From VRUG01 sp965372745 (GTDB lineage: Bacteria; Planctomycetota; Phycisphaerae; Sedimentisphaerales; Anaerobacaceae): DNA of 64,000 nt. Where the stretch lies: the NCBI GenBank assembly GCA_965372745.1, contig CBDVDM010000002.1:1-64000 (forward strand), given 5' to 3'. This document shows, piece by piece, positions 9,362-17,490 of the stretch. The translations under genes were made by a program, and so were the position numbers. The notes beneath the pieces were generated by a model, which made no database searches, was not told the origin of the DNA, and worked only from the letters and a program-made list of their open reading frames with translations. Each line of letters starts with the position of its first letter. Position 1 is the first letter of the stretch.

Positions 9362-9615
9362 AATCAATGACTTACACGCCTCTTAACCCGTTTACAATGC
9401 CTCAATGCACCCTTACAATGCCATATTGTAAGCTCACAATGCCACGGTGCACGCTTACAATGCCTCAATGTAAGCTAACAATGCCTTGATGTAACGCTAC
9501 CTAATGCCTCAACGTAAAGCTGCAACATCACGATGTAAACTTACAATGCCACATTGCAAACTCACAACGCCGCGATGTAAACCTGCAACACCACGATGTA
9601 AGCTCACAAAACCAC
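9362..9615. repeat. Tandem array of about twelve degenerate 21-nt repeats with a palindromic core
   Basis: Read on the minus strand, units of 21 nt (one of 23 nt) follow each other from 9615 to 9362. The pattern is GTGGCATTG followed by TAAGCTTACATC. The core TGTAAGCTTACA is its own reverse complement. Units differ by 2-6 bases, so the array is old. The first unit overlaps the 3' end and stop codon of the FN3-like gene at 9604. Single units occur at 7217-7250 and, inverted, at 15563-15586. This is not a CRISPR: there are no spacers. Confidence 0.85.
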
Positions 9616-10224
9616 CATCACTGTATTACTCGGCTGACCTTCGCCTGCCTTATTTACCGCTATAACGCGATATTCGAGTTGCGTTTTTTCCGGCTGCTCA
9701 ACTAAAGTAATTTCAGAGAGTATCGCCGTTGCGACATCTGCCCACCGGTCACTGACCGGCTCTACTCCAACGACACGGCGCTGTACTTTATATGCCTTTG
9801 GTTTACCGCCGTCGGCGGGGGCTTTCCAGTCGAGAAACAGCCAGCCCTTACCTTGTTTGGGAGCTTCGAGCAGGCGCGTCTGACCGGGCACAGCAAGCTG
9901 TGTTCTCATTTTTTTGCCTGCCCAGCCGATAAGTTTCAGTTTGTCGTCATCGAAATTGATGGTATTCTCGGCGTAACGAATGTCGTCTTTTAGAGCTTCG
10001 ATGAGGATTTCCAGAGCCTCTGTCTTATCGGTGGTAGCTTGCTCGGCAGCAGCTTGGGCTGCCAGAAAATTATCGTGTCGGGACTGGTAAATTATCTTTC
10101 TGAATCTTATCGCCAGCGGGTGAACCGGCGGCTGAGAGAAAATAGCGTTATTGTCCAGCAATCCCCGCCATAGCTGCTCAGCTAATGCGGCGATTTGGGC
10201 TTGGCTTTTGGGAAATCTCGGCAT
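9604..10224 (-). CDS. Fibronectin type III-like domain protein, paralogue 2
   Basis: This 206-aa protein is a paralogue of the 7290-7898 product with the same layout. The N-terminus is MPRFPKSQAQIAALAEQLW. A helical middle with DIRYAENTINFDDDKLKLIGWAGKK follows, then the FN3-like C-terminal half with GWLFLDWKAPADGG and YRVIAVNKAGEGQPSNTVMVVL. The TGA stop lies inside the first unit of the 21-nt repeat array, so repeat sequence has become part of the gene end. The SD is weak. The function is unknown. Confidence 0.72.
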   Translation of the reverse strand: MPRFPKSQAQIAALAEQLWRGLLDNNAIFSQPPVHPLAIRFRKIIYQSRHDNFLAAQAAAEQATTDKTEALEILIEALKDDIRYAENTINFDDDKLKLIGWAGKKMRTQLAVPGQTRLLEAPKQGKGWLFLDWKAPADGGKPKAYKVQRRVVGVEPVSDRWADVATAILSEITLVEQPEKTQLEYRVIAVNKAGEGQPSNTVMVVL

Positions 10225-10502
10225 TTATTTTCCGTCTTTTGCCTGTTGTCAAAAATTTACAATCAAATCCAAACAATACTGCCACATAGTAAACCGCATT
10301 GGCGGGAAAAGTCAACTGATTTTGGCTTGCATCCCCGTTACCCGCTACCCGCATACGCGGGCACAAGCCACGCGGGCACAAGTTTCACAGGGACAAGTTT
10401 ATTGCTTTATGCCGCCGATATGTCTGTGTATAATAACGTTAGGCAAATATAAAGAAGTCAGAATTGTAACCTGAAATTTCCAAATTATGAAAGGGGAGAA
10501 CT
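10225..10502 (+). promoter_or_regulatory. Intergenic region with promoter of the superoxide reductase operon
   Basis: TATAAT at 10439-10444 is a perfect -10 box about 60 bases before the SOR start; the -35 (TTTATG at 10416-10421, 17-nt spacer) is weak, so an activator may be needed. Upstream, 10340-10398 holds three short near-repeats of GGGCACAAG or GGGACAAG. AAAGGGGAG serves as the RBS of the first gene. Confidence 0.45.
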
Positions 10503-10880
10503 ATGGCTGAGAGACTTCAAATCTACAAATGTGCGGTGTGTGGTAATATCGTAGAAGTGATTTACGGCAGTACCGGCGAACTGGTCTGCTGCGGGGAGCC
10601 GATGGAACTTCTGGATGAAAAAACCGCTGATGCCGCAACAGAAAAACATGTGCCGGTGATAGAAAAAATCAATGGCGGCTACAAGGTTACAGTTGGAAGC
10701 ACTTTGCACCCGATGGAAGAAAAACACTATATAGAGTGGATTGAACTGCTTGTTGATGGCAAGGCGTATCGTCAGTTCCTCAATCCTGGTGATTCGCCTG
10801 TGGCGACATTTGAGGTAAAAGCGGATTCTGTAAGTGCAAGAGAATATTGCAATGTTCACGGATTGTGGAAAGGAGACTGA
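10503..10880 (+). CDS. dfx: Desulfoferrodoxin (two-iron superoxide reductase)
   Basis: This cytoplasmic non-haem iron enzyme reduces superoxide to hydrogen peroxide, taking electrons from rubredoxin. At 125 aa it matches the two-iron class. Desulforedoxin-like centre I has Cys10, 13, 29 and 30 (CxxC...CC). Centre II has His49, 69, 75, 119 and Cys116, with the conserved Glu47-Lys48. These positions fit the numbering of characterised desulfoferrodoxins. It heads an operon with a ferritin-like protein, rubredoxin (its electron donor) and a siroheme protein, separated by 2-30 bases. Confidence 0.97.
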   Translation: MAERLQIYKCAVCGNIVEVIYGSTGELVCCGEPMELLDEKTADAATEKHVPVIEKINGGYKVTVGSTLHPMEEKHYIEWIELLVDGKAYRQFLNPGDSPVATFEVKADSVSAREYCNVHGLWKGD

Positions 10881-10882
10881 CA

Positions 10883-11371
10883 ATGACAATTACATTTAAT
10901 GCAAATGAAATTTTCGAGATGGCCGAGGAAATCGAAAGAAATGGTGCCAGGTTCTATCGCAAAGCAGCCCAAAACGCTTCGGATGACCAGGCAAAGCAAA
11001 TGCTGCTCGATATGGCTGATATGGAAGATAGACACTTAAAAACTTTTCAAAAGATGAGAGAAGAGCTCAGCAATAGTGAAAAGGAGCCGACGGTTTTTGA
11101 CCCTGACAACGAGGCTGTTTTGTATTTGCAGGCAATGGCAGACTCCCGTGGTTATGAAGGCAAAAAATCCCCGGATGAAGAGCTGTCCGGTAATGAAACT
11201 ACGAGGGAGATTCTTGAGATAGCCTTGAATTCTGAGAAAGAGTCGGTTGTTTTCTACTTTGGCCTGAAGAGCTTAGTGCCCCCCAAAGCTGGCAAAGATA
11301 AAGTCGAAGCGATTATCATCGAAGAACTGGGGCACATTACTACTCTGTTGAACCAGTTGAAATCCTTATGA
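10883..11371 (+). CDS. Ferritin-like (rubrerythrin-type) diiron protein without rubredoxin domain
   Basis: This 162-aa protein is a four-helix ferritin-like domain with the diiron ligand motifs EEIERNGARFY, DMEDRH and a C-terminal EELGH. It lacks the rubredoxin tail of classical rubrerythrin, so it probably works with the separate rubredoxin encoded next. The likely role is peroxide reduction or iron handling. ATG 10883 was chosen because GGAGACTGACA precedes it, two bases after the SOR stop; an upstream in-frame ATG at 10847 would overlap SOR. Confidence 0.88.
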   Translation: MTITFNANEIFEMAEEIERNGARFYRKAAQNASDDQAKQMLLDMADMEDRHLKTFQKMREELSNSEKEPTVFDPDNEAVLYLQAMADSRGYEGKKSPDEELSGNETTREILEIALNSEKESVVFYFGLKSLVPPKAGKDKVEAIIIEELGHITTLLNQLKSL

Positions 11372-11397
11372 CCATATTGAAGTAAGGAGTTAAAGAG

Positions 11398-11562
11398 ATG
11401 AAAAAGTACAAATGTCTTATGTGCGGCTATATTTACGACCCTGCGGTTGGCGATTCCGATAATGGAGTTACAGCGGGCACTGCTTTTGAAGATTTATCTG
11501 ATGACTGGACATGCCCTGAATGCGGGGCCGGCAAAGATGAATTTGAGCCGGTTGAAGAATAA
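11398..11562 (+). CDS. Rubredoxin
   Basis: This 54-aa one-iron electron carrier has Cys ligands in CLMCGYIYDP near the N-terminus and CPECGAGKDEFE near the C-terminus, with the usual FEDLSDDWTCP spacing. AAGGAG sits 8 bases before the ATG. Its place between the superoxide reductase/ferritin-like genes and the siroheme protein makes it the likely electron donor for the whole operon. Confidence 0.97.
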   Translation: MKKYKCLMCGYIYDPAVGDSDNGVTAGTAFEDLSDDWTCPECGAGKDEFEPVEE

Positions 11563-11588
11563 ACATACCATTAAGAAGGAGACTGGCA

Positions 11589-12260
11589 ATGTTACAGGAC
11601 GGTGAAAAAGGTGTAATTATCCAACGGGACAAAAAAACTTATGCCGTAGCTCCGCATATTCCATGTGGAGTTGTTCAGCCTGAGACGCTTCGAAAGTTGG
11701 CTGATGTAGCTGAGAAATATCAAGCCCAGGCTCTGAAGATAACCAGTGCAGCGAGAATCGCGATTGTGGGTATAGATGAAAACGACATTGATGCGATATG
11801 GGATGAATTAGATATGTCGCCAGGTTTTGCGGTTGGGCTTTGCGTTCGTAGTGTCAAGGCCTGTCCCGGAACAACGTTCTGCAAACGTGGTATGCAGGAC
11901 AGTCTCACTATAGGCCTAAAGCTCGACGAAAAATACCATGGTGTGGAAATGCCCGGCAAACTCAAAATCGGTGTTAGTGGCTGTCCGAATCAGTGTGCCG
12001 AGACCTGTATAAAGGACATCGGGCTTGTGGGAATGAAAAACGGATGGAGGTTGTTTGTAGGCGGCAATGGTGGAGGCAGGCCACGGCTTTCAAAGGAACT
12101 TACCAGAGACCTGACAACAGAGCAGGCACTTGAGCTAATCGACAAGATTATCGAGTTTTATAAATCAAACGGCAAGCCGCGTCAAAGATTAGGAGCAATG
12201 ATAGAAAAAACAGGTTTCAATGAATTTAAAGCAGCGATTCTTGGTGATTACACAGATTAA
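11589..12260 (+). CDS. Small siroheme/[4Fe-4S] nitrite/sulfite reductase-type protein
   Basis: The 223-aa protein has an N-terminal ferredoxin-like half-domain (~1-70) and the siroheme-[4Fe-4S] signature Cys92-X5-Cys98 ... Cys132-X3-Cys136 (ACPGTTFC and SGCPNQC). Its length and single-subunit layout match the low-spin assimilatory-type sulfite reductase of Desulfovibrio rather than full-length SirA, NirB or DsrAB. The substrate could be sulfite, nitrite or another small oxyanion. It is the last gene of the dfx operon, suggesting a redox-stress link. AAGGAG precedes the ATG. Confidence 0.85.
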   Translation: MLQDGEKGVIIQRDKKTYAVAPHIPCGVVQPETLRKLADVAEKYQAQALKITSAARIAIVGIDENDIDAIWDELDMSPGFAVGLCVRSVKACPGTTFCKRGMQDSLTIGLKLDEKYHGVEMPGKLKIGVSGCPNQCAETCIKDIGLVGMKNGWRLFVGGNGGGRPRLSKELTRDLTTEQALELIDKIIEFYKSNGKPRQRLGAMIEKTGFNEFKAAILGDYTD

Positions 12261-12272
12261 ACGAATAAAAGA

Positions 12273-12501
12273 TATGTTGGAAAAGCTGTATCCGCTGCAG
12301 TTTGTTTATAAATATCGCCGTAAGGCTGATATGGAAATTGTTGCGCTGCTGGCGTCTGCTCTTGCTTGTGGCAGAGTGGGTCAGATTGAAAAAAGTTTGA
12401 CTGACCTCTTTGGGCGTATGGGTAACAGTCCTTTTGAGTATATCCAGAAGTTTAATTTTTTTCGGTGCTCTCCATCGACTCTTTCGACTTTGATAAGATA
12501 G
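12273..12501 (+). pseudogene. Truncated DUF2400 (TIGR02757-type) gene, N-terminal fragment
   Basis: The frame gives LEKLYPLQFVYKYRRKADME followed by IVALLASALACGRVGQIEKSL and MGNSPFEYI. This matches the start of DUF2400 proteins, which normally run to ~250 aa. Here the frame drifts after ~60 residues and stops at 12501. Next comes the decayed FN3-like copy on the other strand, so the 3' three-quarters of the gene appear deleted. It may have been the last gene of the dfx operon. Confidence 0.6.
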
Positions 12502-12550
12502 GTCTGCTCGGGACAAGTCTGTGACAATAATATTTTTCCAATAATCATTT

Positions 12551-12707
12551 ACAAAACCACTATCATCGTATTGCTCGGCGGCCAAACGCCAGCCTTATTA
12601 ACAGCGACAATCCGATATTACAGTTCTGTTTTTTTCGGCTGGTCGAATAAAGCCCGCCAATGCTCTCATAAAGTAAATCGCCTTAGCGGAAAAGTAAACT
12701 TATTTTA
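12551..12707 (-). pseudogene. Internally deleted third copy of the FN3-like gene
   Basis: On the minus strand, 12650-12551 reads FDQPKKTEL, stop, YRIVAVNKAG and then PPSNTMIVVL, stop. It aligns with the C-termini of the two intact paralogues (VEQPEKTQLEYRVIAVNKAGEGQPSNTVMVVL-type), with the Glu codon turned into a stop. The adjoining 12657-12707 resembles the region upstream of the 9604-10224 gene (ATAGTAAACCGCATTGGCGG versus ATAAAGTAAATCGCCTTAGC). Both ends survive and the middle is lost. Confidence 0.65.
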
Positions 12708-12816
12708 AGCTTCTAAAGAGGAGCGTTTTGTTTTATACTGTGGACAAGTTTAGGGGCTTAGCTCTTTACAAAGTCCCGGATAGTTATACAGTTTGCCTGA
12801 AAGGAAACAATAAAAT

Positions 12817-13926
12817 ATGAGTTTTAAGAAGATGCCGGCACTACGGATAGGGGATTGGGAAGCTGATATACCAATTGTACAGGGAGGCATGGGGGTCGGA
12901 ATCTCACTATCAGGCTTAGTTTCTGCGGTTGCAAATGCCGGCGGGATAGGTGTTATCGCTACTGCAGGAATTGGCCAGTTTGAGCCGGACCTCAAAACAA
13001 ATTTCAAAGAAGCAAACAAAAGAGCCTTACGGAAAGAAATCCAAAAAACAAAAGCCAAGACAGACGGCATTATCGGTATAAATATAATGGTTGCACTTTC
13101 AGATTTCGACGACCTTGTGCAATGTGCAGTGGAAGAGGAAGCGAATATACTTTTTCTTGGGGCGGGTCTTCCGATAAGGCTTCCTGAGACATTGCCGCTG
13201 GACAAATTAGGAGAACTGCCTACTAAATTTGTCCCTATCGTATCTTCCGCCAAGGCGGCTAAACTTATATTTAGGTCGTGGGCAAAACAGTTTAACCATA
13301 TACCTGATGCGGTGGTTGTAGAAGGACCATTAGCTGGTGGACACCTCGGTTTCAAAAAAGAGCATATCGACAACCCAGACTATACGCTGGAAAAGATACT
13401 GCCGGAAGTAATTGCTGCGATAAAACCCCATGAAGAGCAGTTTACTAAAAATGTTCCTGTAATCGCAGCGGGAGGAATATACACTGGTGCGGACATTTAT
13501 AAGATTATGCAGTTAGGTGCTCAGGGTGTGCAGATGGGAACCAGGTTTGTAGCAACTCATGAATGTGACGCCTCTCAGAAATTTAAGGATGCGTATTTAA
13601 ACTGCAGGAAAGAAGATATAGTCATAATTAACAGCCCCGTAGGACTGCCTGGAAGAGCTATACGAAATGAGTTTCTTAAGCGTGTCTCATCAGGAGTTAA
13701 GGAAACTTTCAAGTGTCCATGGAAGTGTCTGAGAACTTGTGATTTTAAAAATGTGTCGTATTGTATCGCTCTTGCATTGACTAATGCTAAAGAGGGTAAC
13801 ATGGAAGAAGGGTTTGCTTTCGCGGGAGCTAACGCATATCGGGTAGATAAAATCATCTCTGTCAAAGAGCTTATTGAGACTTTAACAGAAGAATATGACC
13901 ACAGCAGTGCAGCAATGCAGCGGTAG
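12817..13926 (+). CDS. Nitronate monooxygenase / FabK-like FMN oxidoreductase
   Basis: This 369-aa TIM-barrel flavoprotein belongs to the 2-nitropropane dioxygenase family. Visible family features are the N-terminal IPIVQGGMGVGIS loop, GGIGVIA, GINIMVA, VVEGPLAGGHLGF, VIAAGGIY and GVQMGTRFVAT (FMN phosphate binding). A Cys-rich C-terminal part (CPWKCLRTC) is typical of anaerobe members often labelled as enoyl-ACP reductase-like. It could be a nitronate oxidase or an FMN-dependent reductase; the sequence alone does not decide. GGAAAC precedes the ATG. Confidence 0.85.
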   Translation: MSFKKMPALRIGDWEADIPIVQGGMGVGISLSGLVSAVANAGGIGVIATAGIGQFEPDLKTNFKEANKRALRKEIQKTKAKTDGIIGINIMVALSDFDDLVQCAVEEEANILFLGAGLPIRLPETLPLDKLGELPTKFVPIVSSAKAAKLIFRSWAKQFNHIPDAVVVEGPLAGGHLGFKKEHIDNPDYTLEKILPEVIAAIKPHEEQFTKNVPVIAAGGIYTGADIYKIMQLGAQGVQMGTRFVATHECDASQKFKDAYLNCRKEDIVIINSPVGLPGRAIRNEFLKRVSSGVKETFKCPWKCLRTCDFKNVSYCIALALTNAKEGNMEEGFAFAGANAYRVDKIISVKELIETLTEEYDHSSAAMQR

Positions 13927-14132
13927 ATACCGGACAGAAAGTTGATATTGAACATTTCAGGCAAATCTTGCTGAAAATCCGGAAAGACTTATTTAGTCGT
14001 CTTGAACAGTTCTCTGAAGAATACAACCTGTCGTATAACAGAGCAGCGGACATGTAATCCGTGTCTCGGCGGTTCAGGATTCAACTATGGCTCACAATTG
14101 CAAAAATCCCATGTATGTGGTACAAATAATTT

Positions 14133-15473
14133 ATGGTAGGTAAAACACAACCTGAAGAACAAAGTGTTATTCTGGACTCAATAAGTGAAGGTGTTTTCAC
14201 AATTGATATGGACTGGCGTATAACCTCTTTTAACAGGGCTGCAGAGGAAATTACCGGTATCCGGCGCCAAGAGGCCGTTGGCAAACGCTGCAGGGACGTT
14301 TTGCGAGCGGATGTTTGCGAAACCGATTGTACGCTTCGCCAGACAATGGAAACCGGCAAACCCATAATGAACAAAGCTGTACACATCATCGATGCCGGCG
14401 GCAAGAAAAGAGCAATAACCATATCGACAGCCTTATTGAAAGATGCAAATGGCAGTGTTATTGGCGGAGTTGAAACGTTTCGTGATATGAGCACTATCGA
14501 ACAGCTTCGCAAAGAAATTGAGGGCAGATATCTGTGTGAGGATATAATCAGCCAAAGTCATAAAATGCAAAATCTCTTTGCCGTTCTGCCAAATATCGCG
14601 GAGAGTAATGCCACGGTTTTAATTGAAGGTGAAAGCGGTACAGGTAAAGAACTTTTCGCCAGAGCTATTCATAATCTTAGTTTCCGCAGGGATAAACCTT
14701 TTATTGCGCTAAATTGCGGTGCCTTGCCCGACACTCTTTTGGAGTCTGAGTTGTTCGGCTATAAAGCGGGCGCATTTACAGATGCCAAAAAGGACAAGCC
14801 AGGCCGATTTACTTTAGCCGAGGGCGGAACCATTTTTTTGGATGAGATAGGCGATGTCTCTGCTTCCGTTCAGGTTAAACTGCTACGGGTTTTGCAGGAC
14901 AAAACCTACGAGCCGGTAGGCGGTCTTTCTACTGTTAAGGCTGATGTGCGTATCATTACAGCGAGCAATAAGAAACTCGACCAGCTTGTCCAGCAGGGCA
15001 AATTCAGGGATGATTTGTATTACAGAGTCAACGTGATGAAATTAGAATTGCCTCCGCTAAGAGACAGGAAGGAAGATATTCCGCTGTTGATAGACCATTT
15101 TATAAACCTCTTTAACAGCCTGCACAATAAGAATATCTGCTGTGTTACAAATGAAGTGACAACGATTCTCTGCACCTATGATTATCCCGGCAATGTACGT
15201 GAGCTTGAGAATATTATTGAGCACAGCTTTGTTCTGTGTGAGGGTGAGATAATAGAGACGAGACATTTGCCTTCATCGGTTCGTCCGGTTTTGAAAACCG
15301 AATCGCCGGCAGGCGGACCTGCAACTATTAAGCAGATGGAGATTATTCTGATAACTCAGGCCCTGCGGCGAAACGAAGGCAATAAAACTGCGGCAGCCAG
15401 ACAGCTCGGTATCGACAAAAGCACATTATTCCGCAAGCTGAAGGCCTACGATATCACAGACAAAATCGATTGA
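14133..15473 (+). CDS. PAS-domain sigma-54-dependent transcriptional activator
   Basis: The 446-aa protein has an N-terminal PAS domain (~10-120) whose Cys53, Cys62 and Cys66 could bind an Fe-S cluster or sense redox. The AAA+ domain has Walker A GESGTGKE (166-173), the sigma-54-contacting loop GAFTDA (213-218, a variant of GAFTGA) and Walker B TIFLDE. A Fis-type helix-turn-helix lies at ~400-440 (NKTAAARQLGIDKSTLFRKLK). There is no receiver domain, so it senses directly. A clear sigma-54 promoter lies 2.5 kb downstream in front of the ORP-like operon, its most likely target; orp clusters of sulfate reducers also carry such a regulator. Confidence 0.93.
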   Translation: MVGKTQPEEQSVILDSISEGVFTIDMDWRITSFNRAAEEITGIRRQEAVGKRCRDVLRADVCETDCTLRQTMETGKPIMNKAVHIIDAGGKKRAITISTALLKDANGSVIGGVETFRDMSTIEQLRKEIEGRYLCEDIISQSHKMQNLFAVLPNIAESNATVLIEGESGTGKELFARAIHNLSFRRDKPFIALNCGALPDTLLESELFGYKAGAFTDAKKDKPGRFTLAEGGTIFLDEIGDVSASVQVKLLRVLQDKTYEPVGGLSTVKADVRIITASNKKLDQLVQQGKFRDDLYYRVNVMKLELPPLRDRKEDIPLLIDHFINLFNSLHNKNICCVTNEVTTILCTYDYPGNVRELENIIEHSFVLCEGEIIETRHLPSSVRPVLKTESPAGGPATIKQMEIILITQALRRNEGNKTAAARQLGIDKSTLFRKLKAYDITDKID

Positions 15474-15476
15474 CTT

Positions 15477-15500
15477 CCCCACTGATGGGGTTTACTTTAT
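15477..15500 (+). terminator. Probable terminator after the sigma-54 activator
   Basis: CCCCA (15477-15481) and TGGGG (15486-15490) form a short hairpin immediately after the stop codon, followed by TTTACTTTATT. The stem is only five pairs, so it is moderate evidence. Confidence 0.4.
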
Positions 15501-15562
15501 TGCAACAATCGCGTTATCGCGGTAAATAAAACGGGCGAGGGACAAGTCAGTAATACGGCTAT

Positions 15563-15586
15563 GGTGGCATTGTGAGCTTACATTAT
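15563..15586 (+). repeat. Single inverted unit of the 21-nt repeat
   Basis: GGTGGCATTGTGAGCTTACA plus the next four bases is a near-exact unit of the 9362-9615 array, here reading on the plus strand. It sits between two convergent genes. Confidence 0.7.
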
Positions 15587-15621
15587 GACAATAGATGAGT
15601 GAAATTGATATTTAGCGACGC

Positions 15622-17490
15622 TCAAATATCAGAGACATCGATTTTGCCGAGTACAGCCAATGGGATTTTTACATTTCCAAACGGAGCGCTTATAGCAAAT
15701 CCGGCGACGTGTTTATCGATTTCCTCCATAACTTCTCTCGCGATTTCTACGCCGGTTTGCAGAGCTTGTTGTCGGTTTTTAGCGGCATACATCTTTTCAA
15801 GAATCTCATCAGGGACAATTACTCCGGGGACTTCATTTTTCATAAATTCAGCGTTTTTATAACTTGTAAAAGGCCAGATACCGGCAACTATCGGAACTTT
15901 GAATGGTTCTATTGCTTCGAGAAATTTGAAGAAACTTTGTGTGTCGAAAACAGGTTGCGTTATGGCATATTCGGCGCCGGCTTCGACTTTCTTGCTGAAT
16001 CTGTCGAGTTCAAGATTAAAATTCGATGCGACTGGATTAACACCTACAGCAATGGTAAACGACAACTGGGATTTCAGCAATTTTCGCGCTATGTCGATAC
16101 CACGATTAAGATTATTCACCACGGCTGTTAGTTGGATTGAATCCAGGTCAAAAACACCAGAAGCATCCGGATATTCTCCAATTTTGGGAGGGTCGCCTGT
16201 GATAAGCAGCAGATTTCGAATACCTATTGCCTGAGCACCGAGTAAATCGGATTGTATGCTTATCAGGTTTTTATCACGGCAGCACAAGTGAAGTATTGTT
16301 TCGATAGGAACATTTTGCTGAATTGTGATAGCTGTTATCATAGCAGACAGCCTGGAGCTGGCACGGGGGCCGTCAGGTATGTTGATTGTATCAATACCCA
16401 TCTCGCTGCATAGTGAGGCTTTCTCCAGTAGCCGGGACGTTTCGATTCCTTTGGGTGGCGAGATTTCTATGCTTATAATCTTTTCTCCATTAGCGAGCTT
16501 TTTTCCAAGCCGGGATCTATCCTTTAACGGCACAGGCTCTTTGGCAGCAGCCTGCTCAGACCTGATAGTAATCGTCGTTTTGGACTGTGATGGAGTTGAT
16601 ATTCGCTCGAGCGGCTTAAGTGTTCTGGCTATTTCCTTAATATGTGCCGGGGTTGTCCCGCAGCAACCGCCTATTATTTTAGCTCCATTTTCGAAAAAAC
16701 GCTTTGCGTACTCAGCCATATATTCAGGCGTGCACATATACATTAGCCTGCCGTCTACGTGTTTAGGTAAACCGGCGTTTGGCTGAAGCGATATCGGCTT
16801 GTCTGTAAGATTTTTTATCAGTTTGAGAGAATCCAGCATCGCCGATGGCCCTATTGAGCAGTTCAGGCCGACTGCAGCTACTGTTGCTTCTTCAGAAATT
16901 CTTGAAATACCCTGTTGCAGTTGATTGCCGTAAGCGGTTTCCTTTTCCTCGCTAACTGTTAATTGCGCGATGACGGGTATGTCCGTAACTTTTCCGACAG
17001 AAGCAATCGCAAGGAGCATTTCATCCAGGTTAAAAAAAGTCTCCAGAATCAGAAAATCAACACCTGCCCTTACAAGTGCTTTGGCCTGTCGGCTGAATGC
17101 TTTGGCAAAATCCGACTGCGAGGTTTTTTTGTTTGGCAATTGGCTTGCCGAAGGTCCTATTGCACCTGCTACAAGGACGTTGGTGCCAGCCGCGTTTTTT
17201 GCGAGCTCGACGGCTTTTTCATTTATCTCTTCTGTTTTTTCAGCAAGACCGAATTGTGCTAATTTGATATGATTGGCACCGAATGTGTTTGTTTCAATAA
17301 AATCCGCTCCTGCCTGCACATACTCGGTATGTATCCTGCTGATTAGGTCAGGTCTGGTCAGATTCAATTCATCATAGCAGGTATTTACAAATGCGCCGTG
17401 CTGATACAACATTGTTCCCATTGCACCGTCGGCGACAACGACTTTTTTGTCAAGCAGCTCAAAAAAGGTAAGTTGGCTGGAAATACTCAT
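15622..17490 (-). CDS. Bifunctional homocysteine S-methyltransferase / 5,10-methylenetetrahydrofolate reductase (YitJ-like)
   Basis: This 622-aa fusion has an N-terminal homocysteine S-methyltransferase domain (~1-290) with DGAMGTML and the zinc-binding GGCCGTTP (Cys276 and Cys277). The C-terminal MetF domain (~325-615) has ISIEISPPKG, LLITGDPP, ITQPVFD and PIVAGIWPF. It would make methyl-THF with reduced cofactor and feed methyl groups to homocysteine for methionine synthesis, as for Bacillus YitJ. The gene is monocistronic and converges on the sigma-54 activator. No S-box riboswitch was seen in the ~200 bases upstream. Confidence 0.93.
   Translation of the reverse strand: MSISSQLTFFELLDKKVVVADGAMGTMLYQHGAFVNTCYDELNLTRPDLISRIHTEYVQAGADFIETNTFGANHIKLAQFGLAEKTEEINEKAVELAKNAAGTNVLVAGAIGPSASQLPNKKTSQSDFAKAFSRQAKALVRAGVDFLILETFFNLDEMLLAIASVGKVTDIPVIAQLTVSEEKETAYGNQLQQGISRISEEATVAAVGLNCSIGPSAMLDSLKLIKNLTDKPISLQPNAGLPKHVDGRLMYMCTPEYMAEYAKRFFENGAKIIGGCCGTTPAHIKEIARTLKPLERISTPSQSKTTITIRSEQAAAKEPVPLKDRSRLGKKLANGEKIISIEISPPKGIETSRLLEKASLCSEMGIDTINIPDGPRASSRLSAMITAITIQQNVPIETILHLCCRDKNLISIQSDLLGAQAIGIRNLLLITGDPPKIGEYPDASGVFDLDSIQLTAVVNNLNRGIDIARKLLKSQLSFTIAVGVNPVASNFNLELDRFSKKVEAGAEYAITQPVFDTQSFFKFLEAIEPFKVPIVAGIWPFTSYKNAEFMKNEVPGVIVPDEILEKMYAAKNRQQALQTGVEIAREVMEEIDKHVAGFAISAPFGNVKIPLAVLGKIDVSDI

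Noticed and set aside
9362..9615. CRISPR-like repeat array
   Set aside because: Units follow each other directly at 21 nt with no spacers, they vary too much, and no cas genes are nearby.
12750..13373. Antisense ORF of 207 codons opposite the nitronate-monooxygenase-like gene
   Set aside because: Shadow of a conserved coding gene, with no family features.
14080..14110. Second sigma-54-like site (TGGCTCACAATTGCA) before the activator gene
   Set aside because: The GG-GC spacing is 9 instead of 10 bases, which normally abolishes function.
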